Assembly (NCBI RefSeq): GCF_030825785.1
Contig: NZ_JAPJPG010000006.1
Location: 1 to 53,573 of the forward strand
Direction: 5' to 3'
Origin: Anaerococcus sp.
GTDB lineage: Bacteria; Bacillota; Clostridia; Tissierellales; Peptoniphilaceae
DNA length: 53,573 bases
The notes beneath the pieces are model-generated. The model did not search any database, had not been told where the DNA came from, and saw only the letters and a program-made list of their open reading frames with translations. A program made the position numbers and the translations under genes. Of this stretch, positions 30,378 through 38,786 are shown in pieces (the first letter of the stretch is position 1; the number at the start of each line of letters is the position of its first letter).

Positions 30378-31904
30378 TTATTTTTGTAATTTGCTATCAT
30401 CTGGTCTATCTTCTGCAGGAATCTTATCATTATCAGCAGGAGATCTATAGATTGATTCAGCAGCAAAAGCCTTAACTTTCTTGCCGGTCTTCGTTTCTGC
30501 AACTACTGTTCCAGGTCCTCCGACACAGCCTCCCATACAAGCCATACCTTCTATAAGCTTTCCGTCCATTCTGCCGAGTTTAGCCATTCTTGCAAGCTTA
30601 ACGCAGTTGTCTAGTCCTTCTGCATTTTCTACTTCAACCTTGACATCTGGGTCGATTTCTCCGATTCTTCTCTTGACAGCTTCGGCAACTCCACCACTTA
30701 CTGCGTAGAATCTTCCTGTCTCTGAAGCATCCATCATTGGTTCATCTACTTCGATTTCTGATGGTTCGATTCCCTTAGCAAGGAACATACCTAGAAGCTC
30801 TTCGTAGGTTATTACAAAGTCTATTACTTCAGCTACTTCTTCTTCTAAGGCTTCGAGTTTCTTGGATATACATGGTCCTATAAATACAACTTCACAGTTT
30901 GGATCACGTTTTTTCATTTGTTTTCCTGAATAGATCATTGGTGTTGATGATTCAGAAATCTTGTCGTTGATATCTGGGAATTGCTTTCTTACCATTGATT
31001 TCCATGAGAAGCAACAGCTTGTTCCCATAAATGGAATCTTGCCTGTTGGAACTTGTTCCAAGAACTCGTGGGCTTCGTTCATTGTAGTAAGGTCAGCTCC
31101 GAGCCCTACTTCTATAACATCATCAAAGCCAAGTTGTTTGATAGCTTCTCTGATTTGTTCTGGACTTACATTTACACCGAATTGTCCAACAAATGATGGG
31201 GCAATTACAGCATAAACTTTTCTATCTGATTGTAGGGACTTGATAAGTTGGTAAATCTCACTCTTATCTGAGATTGCTCCAAATGGGCAAGTTATAATGC
31301 ATCTACCGCAAGCTACACACTTATCTTCGTTAATTTCAGCACGACCTAATTCATCAGATCCAATAGCCTTTACTCCACATGATTCTGCACAAGGTCTTTT
31401 TTGGTGGTTGATTGCTTGGTATGGACAAGCAGCCACACATTTACCACACTTGATACATTTATCTTGATCTATTATTGCTCCCTTGGCAGTATATGTAACA
31501 GCGTTTTTAGGGCAGACATTCACACAAGGATGTCCAATACAAGCATGGCATTGGTCTGTTACTGTGACTTTATTTTCTGGGCAGGCTTCACAGGCAATTT
31601 TTATAACAGAGACTAATGGTGGATTGTAGATTCTTTTGTCATAATCCATCTCATCAAGGCCATCTGTGACAGCATCTGTATTAGCTGCACTTCTTGCGTC
31701 AAGACCTATACACATTCTGAGTCTCTCGCCCATTACTGCTCTTTCTCTGAATATATTTTCCCTATATCTCGCTTCCTCTCCTGGAAGGATATCAAACACT
31801 TCTAGGGCAATATCCGTAATTGGCCTATTTTCGTAGGCAATTTTGGCAACCGCCTCGAAGGCCATCCTTCTAATATTAAGTATATCTATGTATGACTCTT
31901 TCAT
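30378..31904 (-). CDS. [FeFe] hydrogenase with N-terminal ferredoxin domains
   Basis: A 508-residue monomeric hydrogenase that would reduce protons with reduced ferredoxin. Three ferredoxin-type Cys clusters are at about 119-131 (C-x2-C-x4-C-x3-CP), 150-160 and 196-206. The H-cluster motifs are L1 TSCCFSW (295-301; usual TSCCPAW), L2 GPCISKKLE (343-351; usual MPCxxKKxE) and L3 EGMACMGGCVGG (452-463), so every cluster Cys is present although L1 Pro is Phe and L2 Met is Gly. This fits the non-canonical group B type more than group A. It disposes of electrons from bifurcating Bcd-Etf. Maturases HydEFG are not in the window. Confidence 0.9.
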   Translation of the reverse strand: MKESYIDILNIRRMAFEAVAKIAYENRPITDIALEVFDILPGEEARYRENIFRERAVMGERLRMCIGLDARSAANTDAVTDGLDEMDYDKRIYNPPLVSVIKIACEACPENKVTVTDQCHACIGHPCVNVCPKNAVTYTAKGAIIDQDKCIKCGKCVAACPYQAINHQKRPCAESCGVKAIGSDELGRAEINEDKCVACGRCIITCPFGAISDKSEIYQLIKSLQSDRKVYAVIAPSFVGQFGVNVSPEQIREAIKQLGFDDVIEVGLGADLTTMNEAHEFLEQVPTGKIPFMGTSCCFSWKSMVRKQFPDINDKISESSTPMIYSGKQMKKRDPNCEVVFIGPCISKKLEALEEEVAEVIDFVITYEELLGMFLAKGIEPSEIEVDEPMMDASETGRFYAVSGGVAEAVKRRIGEIDPDVKVEVENAEGLDNCVKLARMAKLGRMDGKLIEGMACMGGCVGGPGTVVAETKTGKKVKAFAAESIYRSPADNDKIPAEDRPDDSKLQK

Positions 31905-31922
31905 TATTAACCTCTTCTTTTC

Positions 31923-32204
31923 CTACTTCTCTGGTTTTAATTTATCAAACATCATCTCCATCATAACCTCAGGCTTAGCCTTCTTTATATATGTATCGTC
32001 GATTTTTACTAATGGAGCGTTTTTAGATGGATTTTCGATTTCATCCATTATATTTTCGTAGACAATTTCAATTTCTGGAGCATCTCCTAAGCCCTCAAGC
32101 TCATAAGCGTACTCTATATCGGTTTTCACTATGTTTGCTGAATCGTATAAGAATTCGTTTCCGTGGGCAGTGCATCTAGCACATGAACATACAGTTACTT
32201 TCAT
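31923..32204 (-). CDS. Small hydrogenase-associated protein with thioredoxin-like ferredoxin fold
   Basis: A 93-residue protein starting MKVTVCSCARCTAHGNEF, with Cys6, Cys8 and Cys11 and no other Cys. The N-terminal strand plus Cys-rich loop and the C-terminal APLVKIDDTYIKKAKPE resemble the NuoE-type [2Fe-2S] thioredoxin-like domain, but the second Cys pair needed for that cluster is absent. GGAGGAG before the ATG at 32204 fixes the start. It is 18 bases upstream of the hydrogenase and shares its promoter, so it is probably a partner or electron-transfer accessory. Function is inferred only. Confidence 0.65.
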   Translation of the reverse strand: MKVTVCSCARCTAHGNEFLYDSANIVKTDIEYAYELEGLGDAPEIEIVYENIMDEIENPSKNAPLVKIDDTYIKKAKPEVMMEMMFDKLKPEK

Positions 32205-32232
32205 AATCTCCTCCAAATATATTCTTAATAAA

Positions 32233-32261
32233 ATTGTATCAAATTTAACAGGATATAGCAA
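32233..32261 (-). promoter_or_regulatory. Promoter of the hydrogenase operon
   Basis: TTGCTA (32256-32261), 17 bases and TACAAT (32233-32238) on the minus strand, immediately after the phoR stop. Confidence 0.6.
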
Positions 32262-32269
32262 TTAATTTC

Positions 32270-33895
32270 CTAAATATCTATAATTATCCTGAAAGTCGAA
32301 CCCTTATCGACCTTGCTTGTAACCTCCAGTCCGAAACCAAGATAGTCAGCAATGTGCTTGGCTATGGATAGACCAAGCCCAGTCGATCTGCTATCCCTTT
32401 TTCTTGCCTTATCAGCCATGTAGAATCTTTCAAATATCCTAGGCAAATCTTTTTGGCTGATTCCTACTCCATTGTCCTTAATGAATATTATTAGTTTCTT
32501 ATCTAATATTATTGAAGAAATCTCAATTCTTCCGCCATCTTCTGTATATTTAATGGCATTTTCATAAATGTTTGATACAAGGTCGGTAAATAAGGATATA
32601 GAAGTTCTTATTTTAAAAGACCCTACCGTATTTACTATTTTGATATTTTTATCATCAGACCTTTTCTTGTAATTATCCACACAAAGCTCGGCTATTTCTT
32701 TTATATCAAATTCTATTTCATCGATTCCCTGGCCATTTTCGTCAAGGCTTGAAAGTTTTAGGATGTCATCTATGATCTGAAGGAGCCTATTTCCTTCCTT
32801 ATAGATGATTTCTGCGAAGTTTCTCACATCACTTTCCTTAGCAATGCCAGTAGATATGAGCTCTGCGTAACCATTAATTGAAGTGAGAGGACTTTTTAAT
32901 TCATGGCTTACATTAGCAGAGAACTCCCTCCTCATAAGCTCTGCCTTTCTTGTCTCTGAGTTATCTATTATGATTATTACATAGCCCATATCGTAGCTAT
33001 CAATAATTGGATCGACAAAGACTTTTAGGTGGAAGTTGTTTACATCAAAGGCCATAGCCTTGGTTTTTTTAGTCTTTTGAATTTCCTTAATGGCTTCTTT
33101 ATAATCCTTATCGTCAATAAGATCTATAAAGCTTGTATCGGAGCTTTTGTCCAGATAGTCTTGTGCTGCCTTATTCATTATCTCGACTTTTCCATTCTCA
33201 TCACAAATCACAAGTCCTTCTTCCATATTTTCGGTAATATCTATTATTTCCTTAAATCTACTAGCCTGGGCCATCTCACTTGCCTTAAGCTTCTTGTTGC
33301 TTTCTACTAGATTTTTAAAATATGGGCTTATCTCCTTATATCTTGGGTCAAGACTTGTAAAGTCATAGTCCTCCTCAAAACGACTTAGTCCTTCTGTATA
33401 TCTCTCCACAAGATTTTCTGCCTCAAATTTTATAATTCCTACTATTAATAGATAAAGGACAAGATAAATTGATAGAATTTTGCCATCGAATATGTCGAGT
33501 ATTGTATTTTGGGACTTAATCATAAGATTATTGTCATCACCTATGTAGTAGGCAGTATTTAGGGAGTCCTTGATACCGTATTTGATTTCTCTAATTTCCC
33601 CATCATTTCCTATCTTTAAATCTCGAGGCTCTATTTTATTCATCGAAGTATATAGGATATTTTTATCATTATCGAAATATGTGAGCTTATATCTTGGATA
33701 AGACTTCTCAAAATCTTTTAAAATCTCGGTATCTCCACTCTTTAATTCATAGAAAATAAAGCCCAAAGAATCCTCCATGAATTCATTTTGAGCTTTTATT
33801 TTTCCTTCAAAGGAAATGCTGATATTTATTAAAAATGTTACAAACATTACAAGGCTAAATATCCTTACAAGGCTTTTTTCTAGTAAATCTTTCAT
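32270..33895 (-). CDS. phoR: Phosphate sensor histidine kinase PhoR
   Basis: A 541-residue membrane kinase. Transmembrane segments lie at about 10-30 and 140-160 and enclose an extracytoplasmic domain of about 110 residues. A PAS-like domain follows (EEGLVICDENGKVEIMNKAAQDYL). The H-box is FSANVSHELKSPLTSINGYAEL, the N-box ENAIKY, then DNGVGI, RIFERFYM and STGLGLSIAKHI. It overlaps phoP by four bases (ATGA) and ends the pst-pho operon. Phosphate supply is probably sensed through the Pst transporter and PhoU. Confidence 0.92.
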   Translation of the reverse strand: MKDLLEKSLVRIFSLVMFVTFLINISISFEGKIKAQNEFMEDSLGFIFYELKSGDTEILKDFEKSYPRYKLTYFDNDKNILYTSMNKIEPRDLKIGNDGEIREIKYGIKDSLNTAYYIGDDNNLMIKSQNTILDIFDGKILSIYLVLYLLIVGIIKFEAENLVERYTEGLSRFEEDYDFTSLDPRYKEISPYFKNLVESNKKLKASEMAQASRFKEIIDITENMEEGLVICDENGKVEIMNKAAQDYLDKSSDTSFIDLIDDKDYKEAIKEIQKTKKTKAMAFDVNNFHLKVFVDPIIDSYDMGYVIIIIDNSETRKAELMRREFSANVSHELKSPLTSINGYAELISTGIAKESDVRNFAEIIYKEGNRLLQIIDDILKLSSLDENGQGIDEIEFDIKEIAELCVDNYKKRSDDKNIKIVNTVGSFKIRTSISLFTDLVSNIYENAIKYTEDGGRIEISSIILDKKLIIFIKDNGVGISQKDLPRIFERFYMADKARKRDSRSTGLGLSIAKHIADYLGFGLEVTSKVDKGSTFRIIIDI

Positions 33896-34551
33896 ATTTC
33901 ACCGAATTTATATCCTAGGTTCCTGACAGTTTCTATATATTTTCCAGCATCCTTTAGCTTAGATCTAAGACTTGCTATGTGGACATCTACCGTTCTCGTC
34001 TCTCCCTCGTAGTCGTAGCCCCAAACTTTAAGTAAGAAGTCATCACGGGTTATGACATTTCCTATATTAGACATAAAGAGAAGTAACATCTCAAATTCCT
34101 TGTAGGTTAGGTCAATCTTCTCGCCACAGACTTTTACCGAACGCTTTTTCATATTAAGTCTTACTTCTTTGTAGCCTATGTGGTCTGTATCCTTTTTCTT
34201 GCTTCGCCTAAGGACTGCCTTGACCCTGCTGATTAATTCTAATATTGAGAAGGGTTTTGTTATATAGTCATCTGCCCCTAGGTCAAGTCCCATTACTTTA
34301 TCAAACTCATCAGTCCTTGCTGTAAGCATGATGATAGGCATATCAGAAAACTCTCTAATCTCCTTAAGGATAGTAATGCCGTCCTTTTCTGGTAGCATTA
34401 TATCTAGAATTAGAAGCTCGCCTGGATTGTCTCTTACATCATCTACTACAAGCGAACCATCTTCGTAGCCACTTACCTCATAGCCTTTTTCTCTTAGGGC
34501 ATATTCTACTAAATTTCTTATAGACTTATCGTCTTCGACAACGTATATCAT
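33892..34551 (-). CDS. phoP: Response regulator PhoP (OmpR type)
   Basis: A 219-residue regulator. The receiver domain has the acidic pair EDD near residue 6, the phospho-acceptor Asp in LLILDIMLPEKDG and the Lys in ADDYITKPFS. The C-terminal winged helix includes LTYKEFEMLLLFM and RTVDVHIASLRSKL. It is directly before phoR and after phoU. Its likely target is the set of 11-bp repeats upstream of pstS, giving autoregulation. Confidence 0.94.
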   Translation of the reverse strand: MIYVVEDDKSIRNLVEYALREKGYEVSGYEDGSLVVDDVRDNPGELLILDIMLPEKDGITILKEIREFSDMPIIMLTARTDEFDKVMGLDLGADDYITKPFSILELISRVKAVLRRSKKKDTDHIGYKEVRLNMKKRSVKVCGEKIDLTYKEFEMLLLFMSNIGNVITRDDFLLKVWGYDYEGETRTVDVHIASLRSKLKDAGKYIETVRNLGYKFGEI

Positions 34552-35169
34552 CTAAAGCCTCGTTGCAAGATCAGCTACTCTCGCGAGCCTATCTCCTAAC
34601 CTTTCAAAATACTTGTAGAGGAGGACTTTTTCTGATAACTCCATAGGGGCAATATTATCCTTCTTGTTCTCGTTTGAAATGTATGAAATTGCCTCTTCAA
34701 ATAACTTGTTGTTTACTTCATCTTGCTTTATTGTTTCCTTGGCAAGATCCATATCATAGTTTACGAAAGAATTGATAGCATCTTTCGCCATCTTTGTCTC
34801 ATTTGCTATGAACTTATTTAGAAAATCTTTTTCACTTTCATTTAGAGAATACTCACCTAATATAAAAGAAACTTGCTCGAAGTGGCCTGCGATTCTTTTA
34901 AACGATGAGGCTAGTTTCATTGACATTTGAAGTAGCTTTAGGTCTTTAGCAACTGGTTGTTGGAGGGCCATAAGCTCAAAGCTGAGCCTTTCGATTTCAT
35001 TTGCTTTTCTTCTAATATCATCGTGAATATCGACTAGGTCCTTAAGCTCATCTTCCTTGGAATTTTCTATAAATTGGCCAATTTTCTCATAAGAGATTAT
35101 GACGTAATCCATAAGGTCTTTGGCCATTTTCTTGATATTGTCTAAATCTTCGTTGTATTTTATTCTCAT
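34552..35169 (-). CDS. phoU: Phosphate signalling protein PhoU
   Basis: A 205-residue all-helical protein with two PhoU repeats. It links the state of the Pst transporter to PhoR and limits phosphate uptake. Its helices carry acidic metal-binding runs such as DIHDDIRRKANEIERLSFELM. ATG at 35169 is chosen because GGAAGG lies ten bases upstream; a TTG three codons earlier sits too close to it. The gene overlaps the pstB stop. Confidence 0.92.
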   Translation of the reverse strand: MRIKYNEDLDNIKKMAKDLMDYVIISYEKIGQFIENSKEDELKDLVDIHDDIRRKANEIERLSFELMALQQPVAKDLKLLQMSMKLASSFKRIAGHFEQVSFILGEYSLNESEKDFLNKFIANETKMAKDAINSFVNYDMDLAKETIKQDEVNNKLFEEAISYISNENKKDNIAPMELSEKVLLYKYFERLGDRLARVADLATRL

Positions 35170-35170
35170 A

Positions 35171-35953
35171 TCAACCAAACCTTCCAGTTATATAATCTTC
35201 TGTTCTCTTATCTTTTGGATTTTCGAATATATCTATTGTATTTGCCATCTCTATTACCTCTCCTGTTAGGAAGAAGGCAGTTTGATCTGAAATTCTAGCT
35301 GCTTGTTGCATATTATGAGTTACAATTACTATAGTATATTCGTTCTTTAGTCCATCAAGTAGGTCTTCTATGGCTGATGTCGAAATTGGGTCAAGGGCAC
35401 TTGTTGGCTCATCCATCAAGATAATATTAGGATTTACAGAAAGGGTTCTCGCTATACAGATTCTTTGCTGCTGACCTCCAGAAAATGATAGAGCGTTTTG
35501 GTCAAGCTTATCCTTTACCTCATCCCAAATCGCAGCTGACTTTAGAGATTTTTCTACAATCTCGTCTAAGCGATCTTTGTCTTTGATCCCAGAAATCTTA
35601 GGGCCATAGGTTATATTGTCATATACAGACTTTGAAAAAGGGTTAGGTGATTGGAAAACCATTCCGACCCTTCTTCTTAATTCTACTACATCTACGTCCT
35701 TCTTGTAAATATCATCTCCATCAATTGTGATGAGTCCTTCAATTTTACAATCATCTACTAGGTCATTCATCCTATTAAAACATCTTAGCATAGTAGACTT
35801 ACCACAACCAGAAGGACCTATGAAGGCTGTAATCTTCCCCTTCTTGATATCCATATTTACTTTCTTTAAGGCCTTGAAGTCTCCATAGTATAAGTCAACG
35901 TCCTTGACTCCTATGGCAGTATTATTACCATTTATTATTTCTTTATTTTCCAT
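35171..35953 (-). CDS. pstB: Phosphate ABC transporter ATP-binding protein
   Basis: A 260-residue ATPase. Walker A GPSGCGKST, Q-loop MVFQSPNPF, signature LSFSGGQQQR, Walker B ILMDEPTSALDP and H-loop VTHNMQQAARISD are intact. The PstB-specific YGDFKALKKVNMD and SPNPFSKSVYDNI are present. It is the fourth gene of pstSCAB-phoU-phoPR. Confidence 0.97.
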   Translation of the reverse strand: MENKEIINGNNTAIGVKDVDLYYGDFKALKKVNMDIKKGKITAFIGPSGCGKSTMLRCFNRMNDLVDDCKIEGLITIDGDDIYKKDVDVVELRRRVGMVFQSPNPFSKSVYDNITYGPKISGIKDKDRLDEIVEKSLKSAAIWDEVKDKLDQNALSFSGGQQQRICIARTLSVNPNIILMDEPTSALDPISTSAIEDLLDGLKNEYTIVIVTHNMQQAARISDQTAFFLTGEVIEMANTIDIFENPKDKRTEDYITGRFG

Positions 35954-35972
35954 TAATTGTTATCCTTTCTTC

Positions 35973-36785
35973 CTATCCTACAAGTTTCTTGCTGATTTTT
36001 GCTGATACGAAGTTTATAGCTATGACGAATACCAAAAGAAGGACTGCTGTTGCATAAGCTTCATTTACGTGGAAACCTTCTGATGATAGAACGTACATGT
36101 GCACTGCCATTGTCCTTGCTGAGTTTAAAAGCCCCTTTGGAATTGATGGTTGGGTACCCATAGTATAGATTAGGGCAGCTGATTCTCCAACGATTCTTCC
36201 TGTTGAAAGGAATATTCCACCCAAGATTCCATCCATGGCATCTGGTAATACTACCTTAAAGATTGTCTGAATCTTTGTAGCTCCTAGGGCAAGGGAGGCG
36301 TGGGCTTGGAGTGGGTTTACAGTAAGGATTGCTTCTTCTGTTGTTCTAATTATAGTAGGGAGGACCATTATTGAAACTGTGAAGCAACCTGCAATAAGGG
36401 AGTAACCCATACCAAGACCCAGGCCTGTGCTTGTAACAAAAAACAAGTATCCAAACAAACCATAAACAATGGAAGGGATAGATGAAAGAATTTCCGTTGA
36501 AAATCTTACAAGCTTGATAAAGATTTTATTCTTCGCATACTGTGAAAGATAAATCGCCGTGAAAATCCCAATAGGTAGAGATATCAACAAGCTTAAAATT
36601 ATAGTAAATAAGGTCGCTATCAAGGCTGGCATTATCGAAACATTTTCTGTAGTATAATTCATTTCGAAAAGTCCAGGAGATATATTAGGTATACCCTTAA
36701 AGAGAATATAGGCAATGATTATCCCACTCATAGCAAAGGCTATGAAGGTAAAGACCATTATTAAAGTTTTGTAAGTTTTGCTCAT
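35973..36785 (-). CDS. pstA: Phosphate ABC transporter permease PstA
   Basis: A 270-residue membrane permease with six predicted transmembrane helices. The cytoplasmic coupling (EAA) loop is ASLALGATKIQTIFKVVLPDAMDGI. STEILSSIPSIVYGLFGYLFF and GRIVGESAALIYTMG are PstA family marks. Spacing is 9 bases from pstC and 19 to pstB. Confidence 0.95.
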   Translation of the reverse strand: MSKTYKTLIMVFTFIAFAMSGIIIAYILFKGIPNISPGLFEMNYTTENVSIMPALIATLFTIILSLLISLPIGIFTAIYLSQYAKNKIFIKLVRFSTEILSSIPSIVYGLFGYLFFVTSTGLGLGMGYSLIAGCFTVSIMVLPTIIRTTEEAILTVNPLQAHASLALGATKIQTIFKVVLPDAMDGILGGIFLSTGRIVGESAALIYTMGTQPSIPKGLLNSARTMAVHMYVLSSEGFHVNEAYATAVLLLVFVIAINFVSAKISKKLVG

Positions 36786-36794
36786 AAATCACTC

Positions 36795-37658
36795 CTATAA
36801 TTTCTTTTCATTTCTATCTCTTATGATATTAAAGACAATATTTATCAAAAGTATGAAGAAGAAAAGCACCATACCTGTTGCAATCAAGGCTTGTCTATGC
36901 ATACCTGAGGCATAACCCATCTCCAAGACTATATTTGTTGTAAGGGTTCTCGAACCTTTAAGGATTTCCGTAGTAAGACGTGGTTGGTTGCCGACAACAA
37001 GATATACTGCCATGGTCTCTCCGATTGCCCTACCTATTGCAAGGATTATCGAAGAGAAAATCCCGCTTTTGGCATAGGGAATCATGACCTTTCTTATAGT
37101 CTCTTCCTTGGTTGCGCCAAGGGCAAGAGAGCCTTGATAGAAGGTCATTGGCACTTGCTTAAGGGAGTTTTCAGAAATATTTACCATAGTAGGTAAAATC
37201 ATTATAGCAAGTAGGATAGATGCTGTAAGCATTGTCATACCACTTCTGATATCAAAGATAGACTTAACAAGTGGAACTATAACCATCATGGCAAAGAAAC
37301 CATAGACTACCGAAGGAATCGCTGCCATTAGGTTAATTAACGATTTGAGCGGAGAATAGCTTTTCTTAGCATAATAGGCCATAAATACTGAAGTAGCTAG
37401 ACCAAATGGTAAAGCTATGATTGTCGATAATATAGTAACGATAATAGAACCTACTATCATTGGATAAATTCCAAAGTGAGGGTTTCCCGCTGTTGGCTTC
37501 CAAACTTTGCCCGTTATAAACGGAACAAGTCCGTATTCATTAACAAACTTAATCCCTTCATTGAAGATGAAAAAGATTATAAGAAGGATAAGGAATACGG
37601 ACATTGCTGCTGATAATAGGAAAATTATCTCTCCGATTCTTTCCCTAGTTTTATTCAT
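36795..37658 (-). CDS. pstC: Phosphate ABC transporter permease PstC
   Basis: A 287-residue permease with about six transmembrane helices. Family features are YGLVPFITGKVWKPT near the N-terminus, NLMAAIPSVVYGFFAM, the EAA loop GSLALGATKEETIRKVMIPYAKSGI and AIGRAIGETMAVYLVVGN. It is one base after the pstS stop, so the two are tightly coupled. Confidence 0.95.
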   Translation of the reverse strand: MNKTRERIGEIIFLLSAAMSVFLILLIIFFIFNEGIKFVNEYGLVPFITGKVWKPTAGNPHFGIYPMIVGSIIVTILSTIIALPFGLATSVFMAYYAKKSYSPLKSLINLMAAIPSVVYGFFAMMVIVPLVKSIFDIRSGMTMLTASILLAIMILPTMVNISENSLKQVPMTFYQGSLALGATKEETIRKVMIPYAKSGIFSSIILAIGRAIGETMAVYLVVGNQPRLTTEILKGSRTLTTNIVLEMGYASGMHRQALIATGMVLFFFILLINIVFNIIRDRNEKKL

Positions 37659-37659
37659 A

Positions 37660-38643
37660 TTACTTCTCTAATTCACTAGTATTTGTAATTGTTCCGTTAA
37701 AGATTTCTTTTAACTGATCAACTGAAACGTCTTCTAGCTTGCTGTCTTTATTCACAACTACTGCGATTCCGTCGGTTGCTATAACAGATACCTGAAGTTT
37801 TTCTTTTTCTTCATCCTTAAGCTCACGAGAAGCCATTGCGATTTGAGCTGCTCCATCGATACAAGCTTCGATTCCTGAAGATGATCCTGTGGATTGTATT
37901 TCGATCTTAGCATCTGGGTTAAGCTTTTGGTATTCTTCTACCATTTTTTCCATAAGTGGAGTAACTGATGTAGAACCTGCTACTGTAATTGTTCCCTTTG
38001 CACCACTTGCTTCATATGCTTCAGTTTCTTTTAGTGGAACGTAGCCTTCTTCAAGAACAAGCTTTTGAGCTTCTTCTGATTTAACGTATTTTAGGAAGTC
38101 CTTTGATAGGTCATCTAGCTCACTTTCCTTATAAGCGAGGTTGAATGGGCGAGCAATCTTATAAGATCCGTCTGCTATTGTCTCTTCTGTTGCTTCTACT
38201 CCGTCAACCTTAAGGGCTTTTACAGTGTCATTTAGGGAACCAAGTGAAATATATCCGATTGCGTTAGCATCTTGGCTTACTGTTTGCATAACACCATTTG
38301 TTGAGTTTTGAACTACGGCATCTTGAGTAGTCATATCTTCTTTTGCACCGTCAACTTCTTCTTCAAGTCCTACGATTTCGATGAAGGCACCACGTGTACC
38401 TGAACCATCTTCTCTAGAAACTACTGTGAAGTCATAGTCTTCTGCGCTTGCTGTGTCAGTTTCTTCTTTTTTCTCTTCAGGTGCTTTAGCTGCATCATCA
38501 GTTTTTGCTGCGTCATCAGTCTTAGCTGCGTCTTCTGTCTTAGTTTCTGTAGAAGTGTCAGCTCCTTTATCATTTGAACAACCAGCAAAGATTAAGCCGA
38601 AAGATAGGGCTGCTGCTAAAATTTTTGCGTTTTTGATTTTCAT
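37660..38643 (-). CDS. pstS: Phosphate-binding lipoprotein PstS with swapped halves (circular permutation)
   Basis: A 327-residue lipoprotein: signal peptide with lipobox FAGC (Cys22), then an Ala/Asp/Lys linker with DAAKTDDAAKTDD repeats (about 37-66). The order of the phosphate-binding halves is reversed. The part that is C-terminal in ordinary PstS comes first (VVSREDGSGTRGAF at 74-87, NAIGYISLGSL at 127-137), and the part that is normally N-terminal comes last (GTITVAGSTSVTP at 217-229, STGSSSGIEA, MASRELKDEEK, ending FNGTITNTSELEK). Both sets of phosphate ligands are present and length is normal. It leads the pst operon. Function in phosphate capture is confident; the permuted topology is read directly. 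Confidence 0.93.
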   Translation of the reverse strand: MKIKNAKILAAALSFGLIFAGCSNDKGADTSTETKTEDAAKTDDAAKTDDAAKAPEEKKEETDTASAEDYDFTVVSREDGSGTRGAFIEIVGLEEEVDGAKEDMTTQDAVVQNSTNGVMQTVSQDANAIGYISLGSLNDTVKALKVDGVEATEETIADGSYKIARPFNLAYKESELDDLSKDFLKYVKSEEAQKLVLEEGYVPLKETEAYEASGAKGTITVAGSTSVTPLMEKMVEEYQKLNPDAKIEIQSTGSSSGIEACIDGAAQIAMASRELKDEEKEKLQVSVIATDGIAVVVNKDSKLEDVSVDQLKEIFNGTITNTSELEK

Positions 38644-38686
38644 AATATCTCCTTTGAATTTTATCTATTACTTATCTTGTGCTTAC

Positions 38687-38740
38687 ATAATACTATCCGA
38701 TTGTATGGCTTAGTTTAAATAAATGTAAAGTTTATGTAAA
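38687..38740 (-). promoter_or_regulatory. PhoP-regulated promoter of the pst operon
   Basis: On the minus strand TTTACA, TTTACA, TTAAAC and CATACA occur with an exact 11-base period (38740-38702), the layout of PhoP boxes in Gram-positive bacteria. A -10 candidate TATTAT lies at 38687-38692, or TAGTAT at 38690-38695. There is no good -35, as expected of an activated promoter. Confidence 0.75.
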
Positions 38741-38754
38741 ATTTCTTTACAAAT

Positions 38755-38777
38755 AAAAAGCCCTGGTCAAACCAGGG
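38755..38777 (-). terminator. Terminator after kdgK
   Basis: The minus strand reads CCCTGGT, loop TTG, ACCAGGG, C and five T. It separates the sugar-acid operon from the pst promoter. Confidence 0.88.
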
Positions 38778-38786
38778 TGGTAAATC

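Noticed and set aside
38477..38550. Short tandem repeats (DAAKTD units) in pstS considered as a mobile or CRISPR-like repeat
   Set aside because: They stay in frame in the lipoprotein linker and are simple Ala/Asp/Lys codon repeats, common after lipoboxes.
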